Source of the DNA: Molanna angustata
Taxonomy: Eukaryota; Arthropoda; Insecta; Trichoptera; Molannidae
Assembly (NCBI GenBank): GCA_963576475.1
Contig: OY754986.1
Coordinates: 7,667,031-7,731,030 of the forward strand
Reading direction: 5' to 3'
DNA length: 64,000 bases
Position numbers and translations under genes: made by a program. Under the pieces are notes generated by a model that was not told where the DNA came from, did no database searches, and was given only the letters and a program-made list of their open reading frames with translations. Positions 10,853-20,366 of the stretch are shown piece by piece; position 1 is the first letter of the stretch, and each line of letters starts with the position of its first letter.

Positions 10853-11060
10853 CGGAGCGGTGATAGCCCTGCGGTAATGTCGTCGCCTCACATGCTTGAG
10901 GTCGACGGTTCGAATCCGGGCGGGGCACGCACCTTTGGATTTTTAAAAAATCTATTTGCGAATTTATATCACTAGCTATGTGTAGCCATGATTCAATTTG
11001 TCTGATTCCCCTTTCTAAGGGTTACGAAGGTCAGATGGCAGTCGCTGCAATGTAATAACC
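10853..11060 (+). repeat. SINE S4, tRNA-derived
   Basis: The head 10853-10930 has tgatagccctgcgg (A-box region) and ggttcgaatccgggc (B box), with complementary outer bases. The body continues to about 11060 (cgaaggtcagatggcagtcg), a word I associate with lepidopteran repeats. Only one copy is in the window. Confidence 0.55.
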
Positions 11061-11337
11061 AGACTCGCCAATTCCAGGATCATGGTCAAAGCGTACCCCG
11101 ATAGAAACGGGACAAAAGCGCTAAGGGGAAAGAAGAGGATAATATGGTTAAGAAAAACTATCGCTGAAACGAACATTGAAGAATATGATGATTTGATCTT
11201 GACCACATTGAAATGAAATCAATCGGAAAATACGAATAATGGAAAAAGAATTATCGAAATCAGTCAACGCAGGAAAAGTAAGTTACGTCGTCTATCTTCA
11301 AGAAAAGGCTAATGCAAAAATACTTATCTGACAACAC
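11061..11337. other. No gene seen
   Basis: Short stretch without usable frames. Part may be the continuation of the S4-associated repeat. Confidence 0.35.
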
Positions 11338-11526
11338 CTGGGGGGCAAGTCTGGTTCAACCGGCGAAATCAAAACCCCAGTGATTACCCATATCATGGAT
11401 ATAATTATAGTATGGAGTTCTATGACATCTAAAGATATTGTAGAACTCCATATAATAATTATATCCATGATATTGGGTAATCACGAGGGTTTTGAATTCA
11501 CCGATTGAACCAGACTTGCCCCCCAG
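11338..11526. mobile_element. R3 palindromic MITE, copy 3 (cleanest)
   Basis: About 189-bp palindrome from ctggggggcaagtctgg to its mirror at the right end. The arms differ at only a few positions, and the centre is near ctaaagatatt. No clear target duplication was found. Confidence 0.8.
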
Positions 11527-11559
11527 ATTACATCTTCCTCTCCTCTTCCTTTCCTTATC

Positions 11560-11785
11560 CTATCATTGCTATGAATTATTCTTATATGCTATCTTCATTG
11601 TTTTTTTTTTACTTTTCTTCACCTATCTTTATTTATTTTGTAATGTGATTAACTTATTGCCATAGTACACATTGTTCTCTATATTCAACATTTACTCTGG
11701 TTGGTTGGAAGAAATTGCCATTAGGCAATAAGCCCGCCAGTGTACTAATTATATGTACAAGAATATTCAAATAAATAAATGAACA
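11560..11785 (+). repeat. LINE 3' UTR/tail of lepidopteran type
   Basis: T-rich pyrimidine stretch, then ttggttggaagaaattgcc, aggcaataagcccgcc and a caaataaataaat tail. The same layout occurs at 29900-30010 (plus), 25020-25070 (minus) and 61385-61460 (minus). I know this tail style from moth and butterfly non-LTR elements. Confidence 0.6.
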
Positions 11786-11819
11786 TACATTAAAAATCAC
11801 GTAAATTTGATTTTTATTT

Positions 11820-12035
11820 TATATATTTATTTATCACACCATTTAAATAATCGTCATAAAAATAGATAACTGCTGCCCAACTTGGTATACCTGTTCTAGG
11901 ACTAGCAGTGTACATATTATATTTCCCAGGAGACATACATTTGCATTTTTTTTAAAGTATCTAAACAATATAAACTTAAGTATTGTACACAGATTATAAA
12001 ATGGAATTGGAGTCATCATGATATGCATATATATT
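11820..12035 (-). repeat. R7 repeat (LINE-like 3' region), copy 1
   Basis: About 215 bp, the reverse complement of 28875-29095: the copies share ctgctgcccaacttggtat, aggagacatac, atctaaacaatata and ttggagtcatcatgatatgc. Confidence 0.6.
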
Positions 12036-13078
12036 TTTTTAATAACGGCGCTGGCCGATTCACTAATGATATTAATAACAATTTAGCACTACAAATAATA
12101 ACACTCAATTATTATTATTACCATTATACACTTCCTCAAAAGAATTAGCAGATCAATGCGTAAATTGTAAATTATTTAAAAGAGCAAAATAAAATGCAAC
12201 AAACGCATCATCAAGCCTTCAATTGAGAATAGTTCACCCATCCAGATACTTAACATATCAAAGGATTAGGCTCTGAGGAGGTCTCTATACTACCTAACAA
12301 CCCCACTGATACCCGAATATTAACCTTTAAAAAATCTTAACAATTCTACATGTATTCATTATAACCGATTTAACGATTTTAGAATAATGCCAGTGGCTGA
12401 AATAATTAACGGTAATATTATTATTTTACGAGAATGCCAAGTCTTACTTAATCTCGTTACCCAAAGCTGTGTATTTTCTAATTTTTTCATCAAAAGTTTT
12501 TATAATATTACTAGAATTTGGAATAACCACGTCGCAAATATATGTTATTTTTTTAATTTTATCATGTATAATATCATGCATATTGTGTATGCAGGTATCA
12601 TAAAATTTATATTTGTTACCTTTCCGTTTTTAAAATTCGGTTAAAAATTGTAGAATAGACGTACATCATGATTAAATCGTATGTACATAATATGTCGGCC
12701 GATATGACTTTACAAACTAGCAAACAGTTTGCTATTAGTGCTCATTGTAAGATTTAAAAATTATTTGATTCATAAATATTTCGTTAAGAAAATACGAAAC
12801 GCGTGTTTCTTTCATTGAATTACTTTCACACTGTCACCTACAGTGATGGAGGGTTGAAATTGTTATGTGAGTAGATAATATAATTTAGGAGTAGGTGGAT
12901 TAATTAAATTAAATTTAATCGTAAATTTGCGTGTGATTTAAAAATTAACCAGCACGTAACCTACGTAGAGTCGTCACAATTGTTTTCGACACGCGTCTTT
13001 ATTGTTAAGTTGCTTTGTTTGGCGCCAATAATTTTCGACAACAATGCAGTGTGTTGTACATATATAATCAAAAAACTT

Positions 13079-13223
13079 GTGTTATTTATAAAAAAGCTTG
13101 GTTCAATTAAACCCGGTTCAAAGTCTTATTCTGAAATTCAAATATTCTTATAAGAATATTTGAATTTCAGGATAACTCTTTGAACCGGGTTCAATTGAAC
13201 CAAGTTTTTTTTATAAATAACAC
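13079..13223. repeat. 145-bp near-perfect palindrome
   Basis: Arms run from gtgttatttata to tataaataacac, with the centre at aatattcttataagaatatt (13141-13160). Each arm carries aacccggttcaa. It is able to form a long hairpin and is probably a MITE. Confidence 0.8.
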
Positions 13224-13602
13224 TGATTGTGTGTACATATTTGAATTTTTCAAGCATGTGTATTCTAGATTTAAACTTGTTTACTGGTCAGCTGGATGAA
13301 ATTGCAATTAGGCAACTTGAATAAGGAGTATGGAAACATTTATTACTAATTAAATTATTATTTAACTACTAGTGAAGCGAAACCCGGCAATCTTTGTATC
13401 GTCCGTGTTTAGTAAAATCGTTAATTATGTCATGTATCTGATACTGATGAAAAATAAATAAATAAAAAAATAATAAATAAAGTGATCAATGAATTAGTAG
13501 TAAAAAAAATACTAGATAAATTAATTAATTAATAAATAGATTTAATAATTACTTTAATAATAAATAAATATAAGTAAAATATACAAAAATATACATTAAT
13601 AA

Positions 13603-13630
13603 ATGTGTGTGTGTGTGAGGATGTGTATAA

Positions 13631-13682
<52 letters not shown>

Positions 13683-13853
13683 GTGTGTGTGTGTGTGTGT
13701 GAGGATGTGTATAAATGTGTGTGTATGTGTGTGTGTGTGTGCGTGTGAGGGTGTGTATTGTGTGTGTGCATGTGTATGTGTGTGTGTGTGTGTGTGTGAG
13801 GGTGTGTGTTGTGTGTGCATGTGTATGTGTATGTGTTTGTGTGTGTGGGTGTG

Positions 13854-13890
<37 letters not shown>

Positions 13891-13999
13891 GTGTGTGTGA
13901 GGGTGTGTGAGGATGTGTATAAATGTGTGTGTATGTGTGTGTGTGTGTGAGGGTGTGTGTTGTGTGTGCATGTGTATGTGTTTGTGTGTGTGGGTGTGT

Positions 14000-14061
<62 letters not shown>

Positions 14062-14095
14062 GAGTGTGTGTGTGTGCGTGTGTGTGTGTGTGTTC
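13603..14095. repeat. Complex TG array with higher-order pattern
   Basis: About 490 bp of tg units broken by ordered variants. The module gaggatgtgtataaatgtg occurs three times, and tgcatgtgtatgtg at least three times. Long His/Thr frames on the minus strand are artefacts of the repeat. Confidence 0.9.
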
Positions 14096-14498
14096 GTTCT
14101 TTACAATAATAAACCTTTGAAATAAATGTGATTACGAAATTAAAAAATGACACACAAGATAATATAACAAGTTTTAAGATACATATTTATAAATAACGAT
14201 ATTAATAATGAAATAATAAATAATTTAGTTATACTTAAATAACGAAAGAGGCATTAAAAAATTGCATAACTTGTCATAAAATCGTTAAGCCGCGAAAAAA
14301 AATCCTATAAAATGCCATACTCGGTACTAATGAATACATGTACATAGAATCGTTAAAGATTTTTTAAACGTTGATAATCAGGAATCATTAGGTTTGAGAG
14401 GTAGTATAGAGACCTTCTCAGAGCGTAATCCTTTGACATGTAAAGTGTCTGGATGGGTGAATTATTTCCAATTGAATGCTTGATCGGTGCGTTTGTTA

Positions 14499-14556
14499 CT
14501 CTCCACACTATGGAATAGTGGAGAGTCATGATTTCACAATTTTTAAGCGTAACTAT
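14499..14556 (+). repeat. R2 5' end with hairpin
   Basis: actctccacactat/atagtggagagt hairpin followed by catgatttcacaattttta, the same 5' block as at 8107, 25565 and 47423. It directly abuts the right arm of R8. Confidence 0.6.
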
Positions 14557-15116
14557 TTTTGTATTTTATTTTGATCTTTTAAATAATTTACAACTTACCA
14601 ATTTATCTTATTTATGATATTTTGTTATTATAATTGTTATGTAATTGTAATAATAATTGTAAAAAATTGGCCATCACCGTAAAAAAATTAAATGAAAATC
14701 TATCAAACATGATAAGTATTTAAAATTAATTGTATTACAATTAATCTTGGTTACATAGTGTGTCGGTAAAACAGGTTGCATTTACATAGTTTAAAAGGAG
14801 ATTACTATAATTTACTGTCGTAGTTAATTTTTAATCTCCTTGAAGGCTTCTAAGCGTAAGCGCTTCTTTAATGCGCAGAATATTACCGGCTCGGCCAGCC
14901 CTATAAACATTTCAATACCTACCTCAGTTTAATGCAAGCATCAAGCTCTGTGCACACATGATATTGAATATAAGCCACAAAAAGTTTCATTTTCAGAGAT
15001 ATTTACAACTATTTGTATGTAACACATGAGATCCAACTGTCTATAGTGGTTATAGTAGGATGCAATGTATATATTGAAGAATACGTAATACGTACCAAGT
15101 TATAAACACATAGGTC
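14557..15116. other. No gene; R1 fragment at 15015-15095
   Basis: Mostly AT-rich. Bases 15015-15095 match the outer end of R1 (gtaacacatgagatccaact, then gaagaatac). Confidence 0.45.
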
Positions 15117-15786
15117 CGAATACAGAGTCCTACCTAAATACTAAATTCTAAATACTAACCATGTTTTCATTGCACAGTCGCTCACTTTAGTTAGGAGACC
15201 ACGTGCCTTCCAAGGATGCTCTCAAGTTTTTGTATGAGAATTGCATTGCAGAGACATATCTAAATACTTAGCGGAGACGTAAATTAACATTTGCAAATGT
15301 CATAAAGTAAGGTTGATCACGAGGAGCCTTGAGTGGTTTAATACTAAAATTCGAGATGTTTTTGATGGATGATGATTTTAGCGACTTCGGCAAATACGTA
15401 TTTTGTAATTTTGTCAAATCAAATACCAAACAGAGTATTCAGCGATCTATACGAGATGCCGAAAATTCGCTGGAATTTCAGAATAATTGTGATATCGAGC
15501 TGTCAGTGTGAAGTGTGAAGTTGGTTGTGTTGTTATATAGCAAAAAAACATTTTAAACGTCAAACTTCACAAAAGAGATAGATATCTTTCTAAGCCCATA
15601 GAAAGCTATCTTTCTCTTTTCTTCATACACAATAATGTGAAATTCTACGCCATCGACCTTAAGTTTGGCGTAGTATATAGTATTTAGTTAGTGATGTCTC
15701 TGCAACGCAATCGCTAACTTAAGAATACTAAATACTCCAGTGAGGTTCGGAGTTAGTATTTAGGTACCTAGGACTGTGCATTCGAG
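15117..15786. mobile_element. Small inverted-repeat element with a 51-codon frame
   Basis: The outer ends are inverted: cgaatacagagtcctacc and taaatactaa on the left mirror cgaatgcacagtcctagg and taaatactaa on the right. A second mirrored segment (gcagagacat, taaatact) lies further in on both sides. Between them is an open frame at 15356-15511 and an internal hairpin at 15580-15620. The element type is unknown, and only one copy is seen. Confidence 0.45.
15356..15511 (+). CDS. Hypothetical 51-residue protein inside inverted-repeat element
   Basis: Open from ATG at 15356 (MFLMDDDFSDFGKYVF at the N-terminus) to the stop at 15511. The composition is mixed and acidic near the start, with no low-complexity run and no membrane segment. 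I do not recognise it. The frame stays open for nine codons upstream of the ATG. It lies between the inverted repeats of the enclosing element, so it could be a piece of a transposon gene, an exon of a host gene or chance. No promoter or splice evidence supports expression. Confidence 0.2.
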   Translation: MFLMDDDFSDFGKYVFCNFVKSNTKQSIQRSIRDAENSLEFQNNCDIELSV

Positions 15787-15972
15787 TCTTAAACACAAAT
15801 AATAAACATTTTAAGATATTTTGTATTTTATATAAAGCCACTATATTTGTCCATACTGCAAGAATCATTTGCTTTGTCAATATAACGCTGATAAGCATTT
15901 CAGTTGGATCACGATTCAAATTTTATAAACATAATTTCTCAGTTATTATATAATTGAATATAAATATGTAAT
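15787..15972. other. No gene seen
   Basis: Short AT-rich spacer. Confidence 0.4.
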
Positions 15973-15980
15973 TAAATAAT

Positions 15981-16276
15981 GGCGCTGTGAGGCACCGGCT
16001 TAGAATAGTGCTTCCACTCTTTTCCATTATTGTTTTCGAGTGTCCCGTAAGAGCCGGGTAATCGAAAATACATCAGGCAACAATAACATCTGACATAGTT
16101 CAGCAATGAGGTTCACCACCCATTCTGAATGTAGTGCCTTTTAGGTGAGACGAGACTGGTGTGTGGACATACACAGATGTGTTGTGCTCCCTTTTATAAG
16201 GCAATGCACACCCCCACACCTTTCGCTGGTTACCCCACATTGTAGGATATGCCGTGATGGTATGGATGAATGAATA
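15981..16276 (+). repeat. SINE S3, full copy 1
   Basis: About 296 bp flanked by an 8-bp repeat taaataat (15973-15980 and 16277-16284). It begins gcgctgtgaggcaccggc, contains cccgtaagagccgggtaatc and ends ccgtgatggtatg plus gatgaatgaa. It aligns throughout with 26113-26413. The 3' end resembles that of LINE group A. No tRNA-like head is seen. Confidence 0.8.
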
Positions 16277-16284
16277 TAAATAAT

Positions 16285-17272
16285 TATTTGCTAAATGTTA
16301 ACTGAGCTTTATCTTCTTGTGGTAATTTCAATACCTTTAAACTGCAGTAATACGATTTTGTGTCTTTTTTATTTATTAAGAAGCGAAACTTCATTGCTTC
16401 GTATAAAATCATAGACTCTTTCTTCTCGTAAAACTTTTTTATTTGCTTAAAACATCAAATTTATTCAATAAATCTTAACGTAAATTTTACAATGGAATTT
16501 ATTACCTCACTAGGCAAAGCCTGTTCTGAGGTTGTACTAAGCATACTTAAGAATACATTTTCGCTACATAAATTGTTAAAAAAAGGTATAAAAGTATAAA
16601 ATAGTTAAAAAAAAATCAAAGATTATAAAAGATTAAACTCATTAAAAAACAAGTGTAGGTACCTATTTGTGATTTATTTCCACCCATAGAATAAATTGTT
16701 ATTATACTTTAATTTATTTATATATTTAATACAATACACGGCATAAGCAATTTACGTGTTACATAGAATTACATTTTTTTTAATTAACAACATTATATAT
16801 TAAAAAGAAAAAAAAACAGAATTAACAAGAAATTGCATTTAAAAATTAAAAATACTCTTCGAATTTATAAAAAAATACAGAAACAACAATAAATTGACAA
16901 CACAACATTTTAAAAAATATTTTTACACAGAGAAATAATTGGGCCTGATAAGCCAAAACGGTCGTCATTTAATAAATATAATATGTAGGTACTTGCAGAA
17001 ATCAAAATATGTGTTCATATTTACTTATATTTGTATATTTTATTTTATTTTTCTGTGGATAAAGGGTTTAGAAGAAAATTTGCTTCCAATCTTTTGGATA
17101 TTCATTGTCGGTGCTTCATTGTTGTTATTTTTTTTTTTTTTTTTTTGCCCCGTCACCTCATCACCTCATGGCGGCGTTGTCAGGCAATTGTATAAACATT
17201 CAAAAAAAAATTCCGTTATCGTTTATGAATTTTGAAAATAAGCTTAATATTGGTTGATTAATATTGAACAAT
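16285..17272. other. AT-rich, no gene
   Basis: Contains a short repeat scrap at 16500-16535 (cctcactaggcaaagcctg, compare 1345-1385) and a poly-T tract at 17128-17146. Possible frames are fortuitous. Confidence 0.45.
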
Positions 17273-17503
17273 AAAGTCTCTATTCATGTCGGGAAAGTCT
17301 CTATTCATGTCGGGAAAGTCTCTATTCATGTCGGGAAAGTCTCTATTCATGTCGGGAAAGTCTCTATTCATGTCGGGAAAGTCTCTATTCATGTCGGGAA
17401 AGTCTCTATTCATGTCGGGAAAGTCTCTATTCATGTCGGGAAAGTCTCTATTCATGTCGGGAAAGTCTCTATTCATGTCGGGAAAGTCTCTATTCATGTC
17501 GGG
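17273..17503. repeat. 21-bp minisatellite, 11 identical copies
   Basis: Eleven head-to-tail copies of a 21-bp unit (key words tctctattcatg and tcgggaaag), with no mismatch seen by eye. As 21 is a multiple of three and the unit has no stop in several frames, both strands give artefactual 7-residue-repeat proteins. There are no spacers, so it is not a CRISPR array. Confidence 0.95.
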
Positions 17504-17618
17504 AAAGGGTTAAATGAACCTATTTTATAGTAAAACACTTTTGACTTGTACCTTTTTTTTTAAATGAATATATCCTTGTTAAACAAGTGCATACATCTTC
17601 CTACATTCCCTAAACTAA

Positions 17619-17646
17619 AGACGGTGGCCAAATTAATACAATCAAA
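17619..17646 (+). repeat. Tc1 left terminal inverted repeat
   Basis: 28 bp, perfect inverse of 19339-19366. This is probably where the transposase binds, by analogy with the family. Confidence 0.9.
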
Positions 17647-17925
17647 GGAAAAAAATGCAAAAATAATTGTATTTTTAGCTGTTATCCAGCAAAATCGAAT
17701 CACATCAGTATATTTTTAATTGTGGCAACTCCCTTCATTATTGTTATCGTACTTGCAACACTTTTTAAGCATCAACATGAAGTTTGTCACATACAAGATA
17801 CGATAATGTCAGTTTAGTATTGGTCTTCACAGAGTGTGCAGGTGTTAATGGAATATTTTGCCCATTGATTTTGTGTTTATTTGAGACAGTGTTTGAGTGT
17901 TTCTTACATTTTTTTTAAATAACAG

Positions 17926-18046
17926 GTAAACCTAATATTTATTACTAAATATTTATCACAATTATACTACTTATCAAATTATTACGATTTTGATAAATTA
18001 TTTTCTAAATGTATGCTGAATTTCAGAATTTTTTGGTTTATTTTAG
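17926..18046 (+). other. Probable 5' UTR intron of the Tc1 transposase gene
   Basis: aacag|gtaaac at 17926 is a good donor, and a pyrimidine-rich ttggtttattttag ends at 18046, three bases before the ATG at 18049. Inference from splice signals only. Confidence 0.45.
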
Positions 18047-18048
18047 AA

Positions 18049-19165
18049 ATGGGAAGATCTTGTGACCTCACTCCAAGAAAAAAATCTAAAATTGCAACCC
18101 TTCTTGGTCACTGTGAATACAGTCAACGAGAAATTGCCACACTTACCAATGTTTCTCAATATTCTGTGCACAAAATAAGTAGGCAAATGAAAGGAAATGT
18201 ACCCCTTGAACCATCTCGAATAGGAAAATGTGGACGAAAGCGCATTACTACTCCGCGAACAGAAAGAAAAATCAGAAATGTTGCTCTAGAAAATAGACAG
18301 AAGCCTCGAAAAGTAATAAAATCTATTTTGCAGACCACAGGAGTCAATATATCTGATCGTACATTGAGACGAAGATTGGTGAAAATGGACCTCAAATGTT
18401 ATCGCCCAGTGAAAAAGCCAAAACTAACACCTGAAATGCGTAAAAAGCGACTAGAATGGGCACTAAAACACCAAAATTGGAACGAAGACGATTGGAGCAA
18501 GGTATCAGAATGTAAAATAAGTTTTTATGAAACTTTCTGTATTAAATAAAATTGACTAGTGAAAACTTCTCGTGTTCTTTCAGGTTTGTTTTTCTGATGA
18601 ATCCTCAATCCAAATACTGCAGGACAAAACTCAATATGTGAGAAGAAGGCCAGGTGAAAAATATAATGAGGAATGTGTGGTCCAAAGAGTGAAGCACCCT
18701 CAGTCAATAATGATCTGGTCAGTGATTAGTGGGATGGGTATGGGAAGGCTGTATATTGTGAATGGCACAATGCGCCAGGACCAGTATATAGAAGTTTTAA
18801 AAGGGAGACTAAAGCCTCAAGTGGCCGAATGGTTTCCAAATGGAAAATATGTATTTATGCATGATTCTGCACCCTGCCACAAAGCGAAAACCGTTACTAA
18901 ATTTCTAGAAGGAGAAAAAATAAAGGTATTAGATTGGCCAGGAAATTCACCGGATCTAAATCCAATTGAAAACGTTTGGGAGGCTCTGAAAAGGGCAATT
19001 GTAAAAAAAGGTGTCATCACCAACAAAAGACAACTAATAGAAAACATAATTGAGGCATGGCACAACACACCAGAATTAAAAAATATCTCAATTAAATGTA
19101 TCTCCAGCATGCCCAGAAGAATATCAGCAGTAATTAAAGCTAAGGGAGGATTTACTAAATATTGA
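18049..19165 (+). CDS. Tc1-family transposase (DD34E), two exons
   Basis: Cuts and pastes its own element at TA sites in the nucleus. Exons are 18049-18501 and 18584-19165; the 82-bp intron 18502-18583 has a gtatca donor and a ttctttcag acceptor. Splicing restores the Tc1-typical SDES block. The product is 344 residues, the usual family length. Residues about 1-110 form the paired-like DNA-binding region, with a GRKR patch near 64-67. The catalytic triad is D156 (CFSDES), D245 (MHDSAPCH) and E280 (SPDLNPIENVW), with exactly 34 residues between the last two. The start is the MGRSCDLT methionine; codons upstream (from 18013) probably belong to the UTR intron. No stop or frameshift is seen, so it may be functional. 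The intron position should be checked with RNA data. Confidence 0.9.
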
Positions 19166-19338
19166 TCATTTTACCATAAAACGTATTTTATTATCAATAA
19201 ACTATTATATATTCATAGTAAATGCATTTTATTTTATAAAAATATATTAAATCTCCCATAATATTCTAGAAAGATCGAAATAAAATAAAAAAACAATAAT
19301 TTTCAATGATTCGAAGTCTAAAAACTGCTATAAATTCA

Positions 19339-19366
19339 TTTGATTGTATTAATTTGGCCACCGTCT
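19339..19366 (-). repeat. Tc1 right terminal inverted repeat
   Basis: Perfect inverse of 17619-17646. Confidence 0.9.
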
Positions 19367-19504
19367 GTAAGCATACATGCTTGTGCTATAAGTGAACGAA
19401 ATCAATTGAAAAATATGTGGTTTATTGTTTGCTCCTCCAACCCACTAATTGCATTGTTTAATTGAAATAAAGAATCATTATTTTAAAATTCGTTGATTTT
19501 ACAA

Positions 19505-19868
19505 ACACCCATGTATTTTTTGGTCAGTCGTTCATCATTCATTCTTTCAATATGTCCAAACCACGTCAAGGAATTCACTTTCATTTTACTTATAAAACTC
19601 TTCTTCAGCTTGCATAAATACATACATGGGTGTAAGAAATGGAGTGAATAGCAGGAGCCGCCCCAGAAGGGGATGGCATGACCATGTGAATGCTATTTTG
19701 AAAGAAGGAAATATAAGAAGCTTGAATAATCGACGAGCATGTAAGAGACGATGCATGGATGTAAAGGAAGCTAGGAATGTTTGCAAAAATAGAGGAGTAT
19801 GGCTCTCGGTTCTCTCTGCTTACCCCGTAAGGGACATGGCGTGATGGTATGTATGTATGTATTTATGT
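19505..19868 (+). pseudogene. LINE group A fragment with 5' inversion
   Basis: 19625-19868 is plus-strand group A sequence (C-terminus with GWHDHV, RRCMDVKEARNVCKNR and AYPVRDMA, then the ggcgtgatggtatg tail and tatg repeats). 19505-19617 is the immediately preceding part of the same LINE on the opposite strand. The junction sits at a repeated acatgggt word. This is the layout expected from twin-primed reverse transcription. Confidence 0.75.
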
Positions 19869-20366
19869 GACAAACACAATAACATTCATCTTATGCAATT
19901 ATCAAAATGGAGGTGATTCGTTAAAGTTTAATTTGTTAGAGCAACTGCGTCAGAGAGTTGTGCTATCTCTCTTTCTCTTTTACGGGAGAGACAAATTGTA
20001 TCCGCAAAGCCTTGGCTATGAATAATCTCCCAGACTCGCACACACCCATGAATATTCCCTAAAAAGTTTACGACTCTCGGATATGAAGGAACTGTAGGAA
20101 TGAAGAACTATACACCACAAGACAGTTACTCCAAGAAAGGATTGCACGGGGAGATTGAAAAAATACACAGAATATTCCATGTAGGTACGTAGGTAGAGTT
20201 TATTTTTAGCCAACACCGTCGATATCTTGGTAAGGTCTCACGAAAAAATTACAATTTAGTTTGAAATACAAAATTATTTTAATCAAATATATTAAACTCG
20301 AAGAATATTATGTACAAATCTCGATAAATACATGAATCTCGTAAAATAAATAAAATTCCATAGATG
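19869..20366. other. No gene seen
   Basis: Unassigned AT-rich sequence; ends at a poly-T run at 20367-20385 that is the LINE tail of the next feature on the minus strand. Confidence 0.4.

Larger units (their letters stand above)
12197..14498. mobile_element. R8: long inverted-repeat structure, about 2.3 kb
   Basis: Left arm (12197-12385) and right arm (about 14281-14498) are inverted copies. Both start aacaaacgca and share aaaggatta, aggtctctatactacct and catgtattcatta. The interior has no transposase frame; it holds a large palindrome (13079-13223), a LINE-tail-like scrap (13268-13330) and a long TG array (13603-14095). A fragment of the arm's inner end recurs at about 22665-22705. It may be a non-autonomous DNA transposon with long terminal repeats. 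Confidence 0.5.
17618..19367 (+). mobile_element. Complete Tc1-like DNA transposon
   Basis: 1750 bp flanked by TA (17616-17617 and 19368-19369). The terminal inverted repeats 17619-17646 and 19339-19366 match at all 28 positions (agacggtggccaaattaata at the outer end); the outermost base differs between ends (a on the left, c on the right). Inside is a two-exon DD34E transposase gene. The empty site can be read from other copies of the SINE it entered. Confidence 0.92.
17555..19412 (-). repeat. SINE S2, 5'-truncated copy split by the Tc1 element
   Basis: 17555-17617 and 19368-19412 are the two halves of an S2 body on the minus strand. Joined at TA they read continuously as in the copies at 6930 and 10175. 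The tRNA-like head is missing. Confidence 0.8.

Noticed and set aside
13529..14153. Long His/Thr-rich and Cys/Val-rich open frames
   Set aside because: They are translations of the TG microsatellite and carry no other sequence.
14499..14556. Helitron 3' end (hairpin near terminus)
   Set aside because: The hairpin is at the start of the R2 block and is not followed by a CTRR terminus in either orientation.
17258..17530. Frames with a perfect 7-residue repeat on both strands; also a CRISPR-like look
   Set aside because: They follow from a 21-bp tandem repeat free of stops. There are no spacers between repeats, so it is not a CRISPR array, and the host is eukaryotic.
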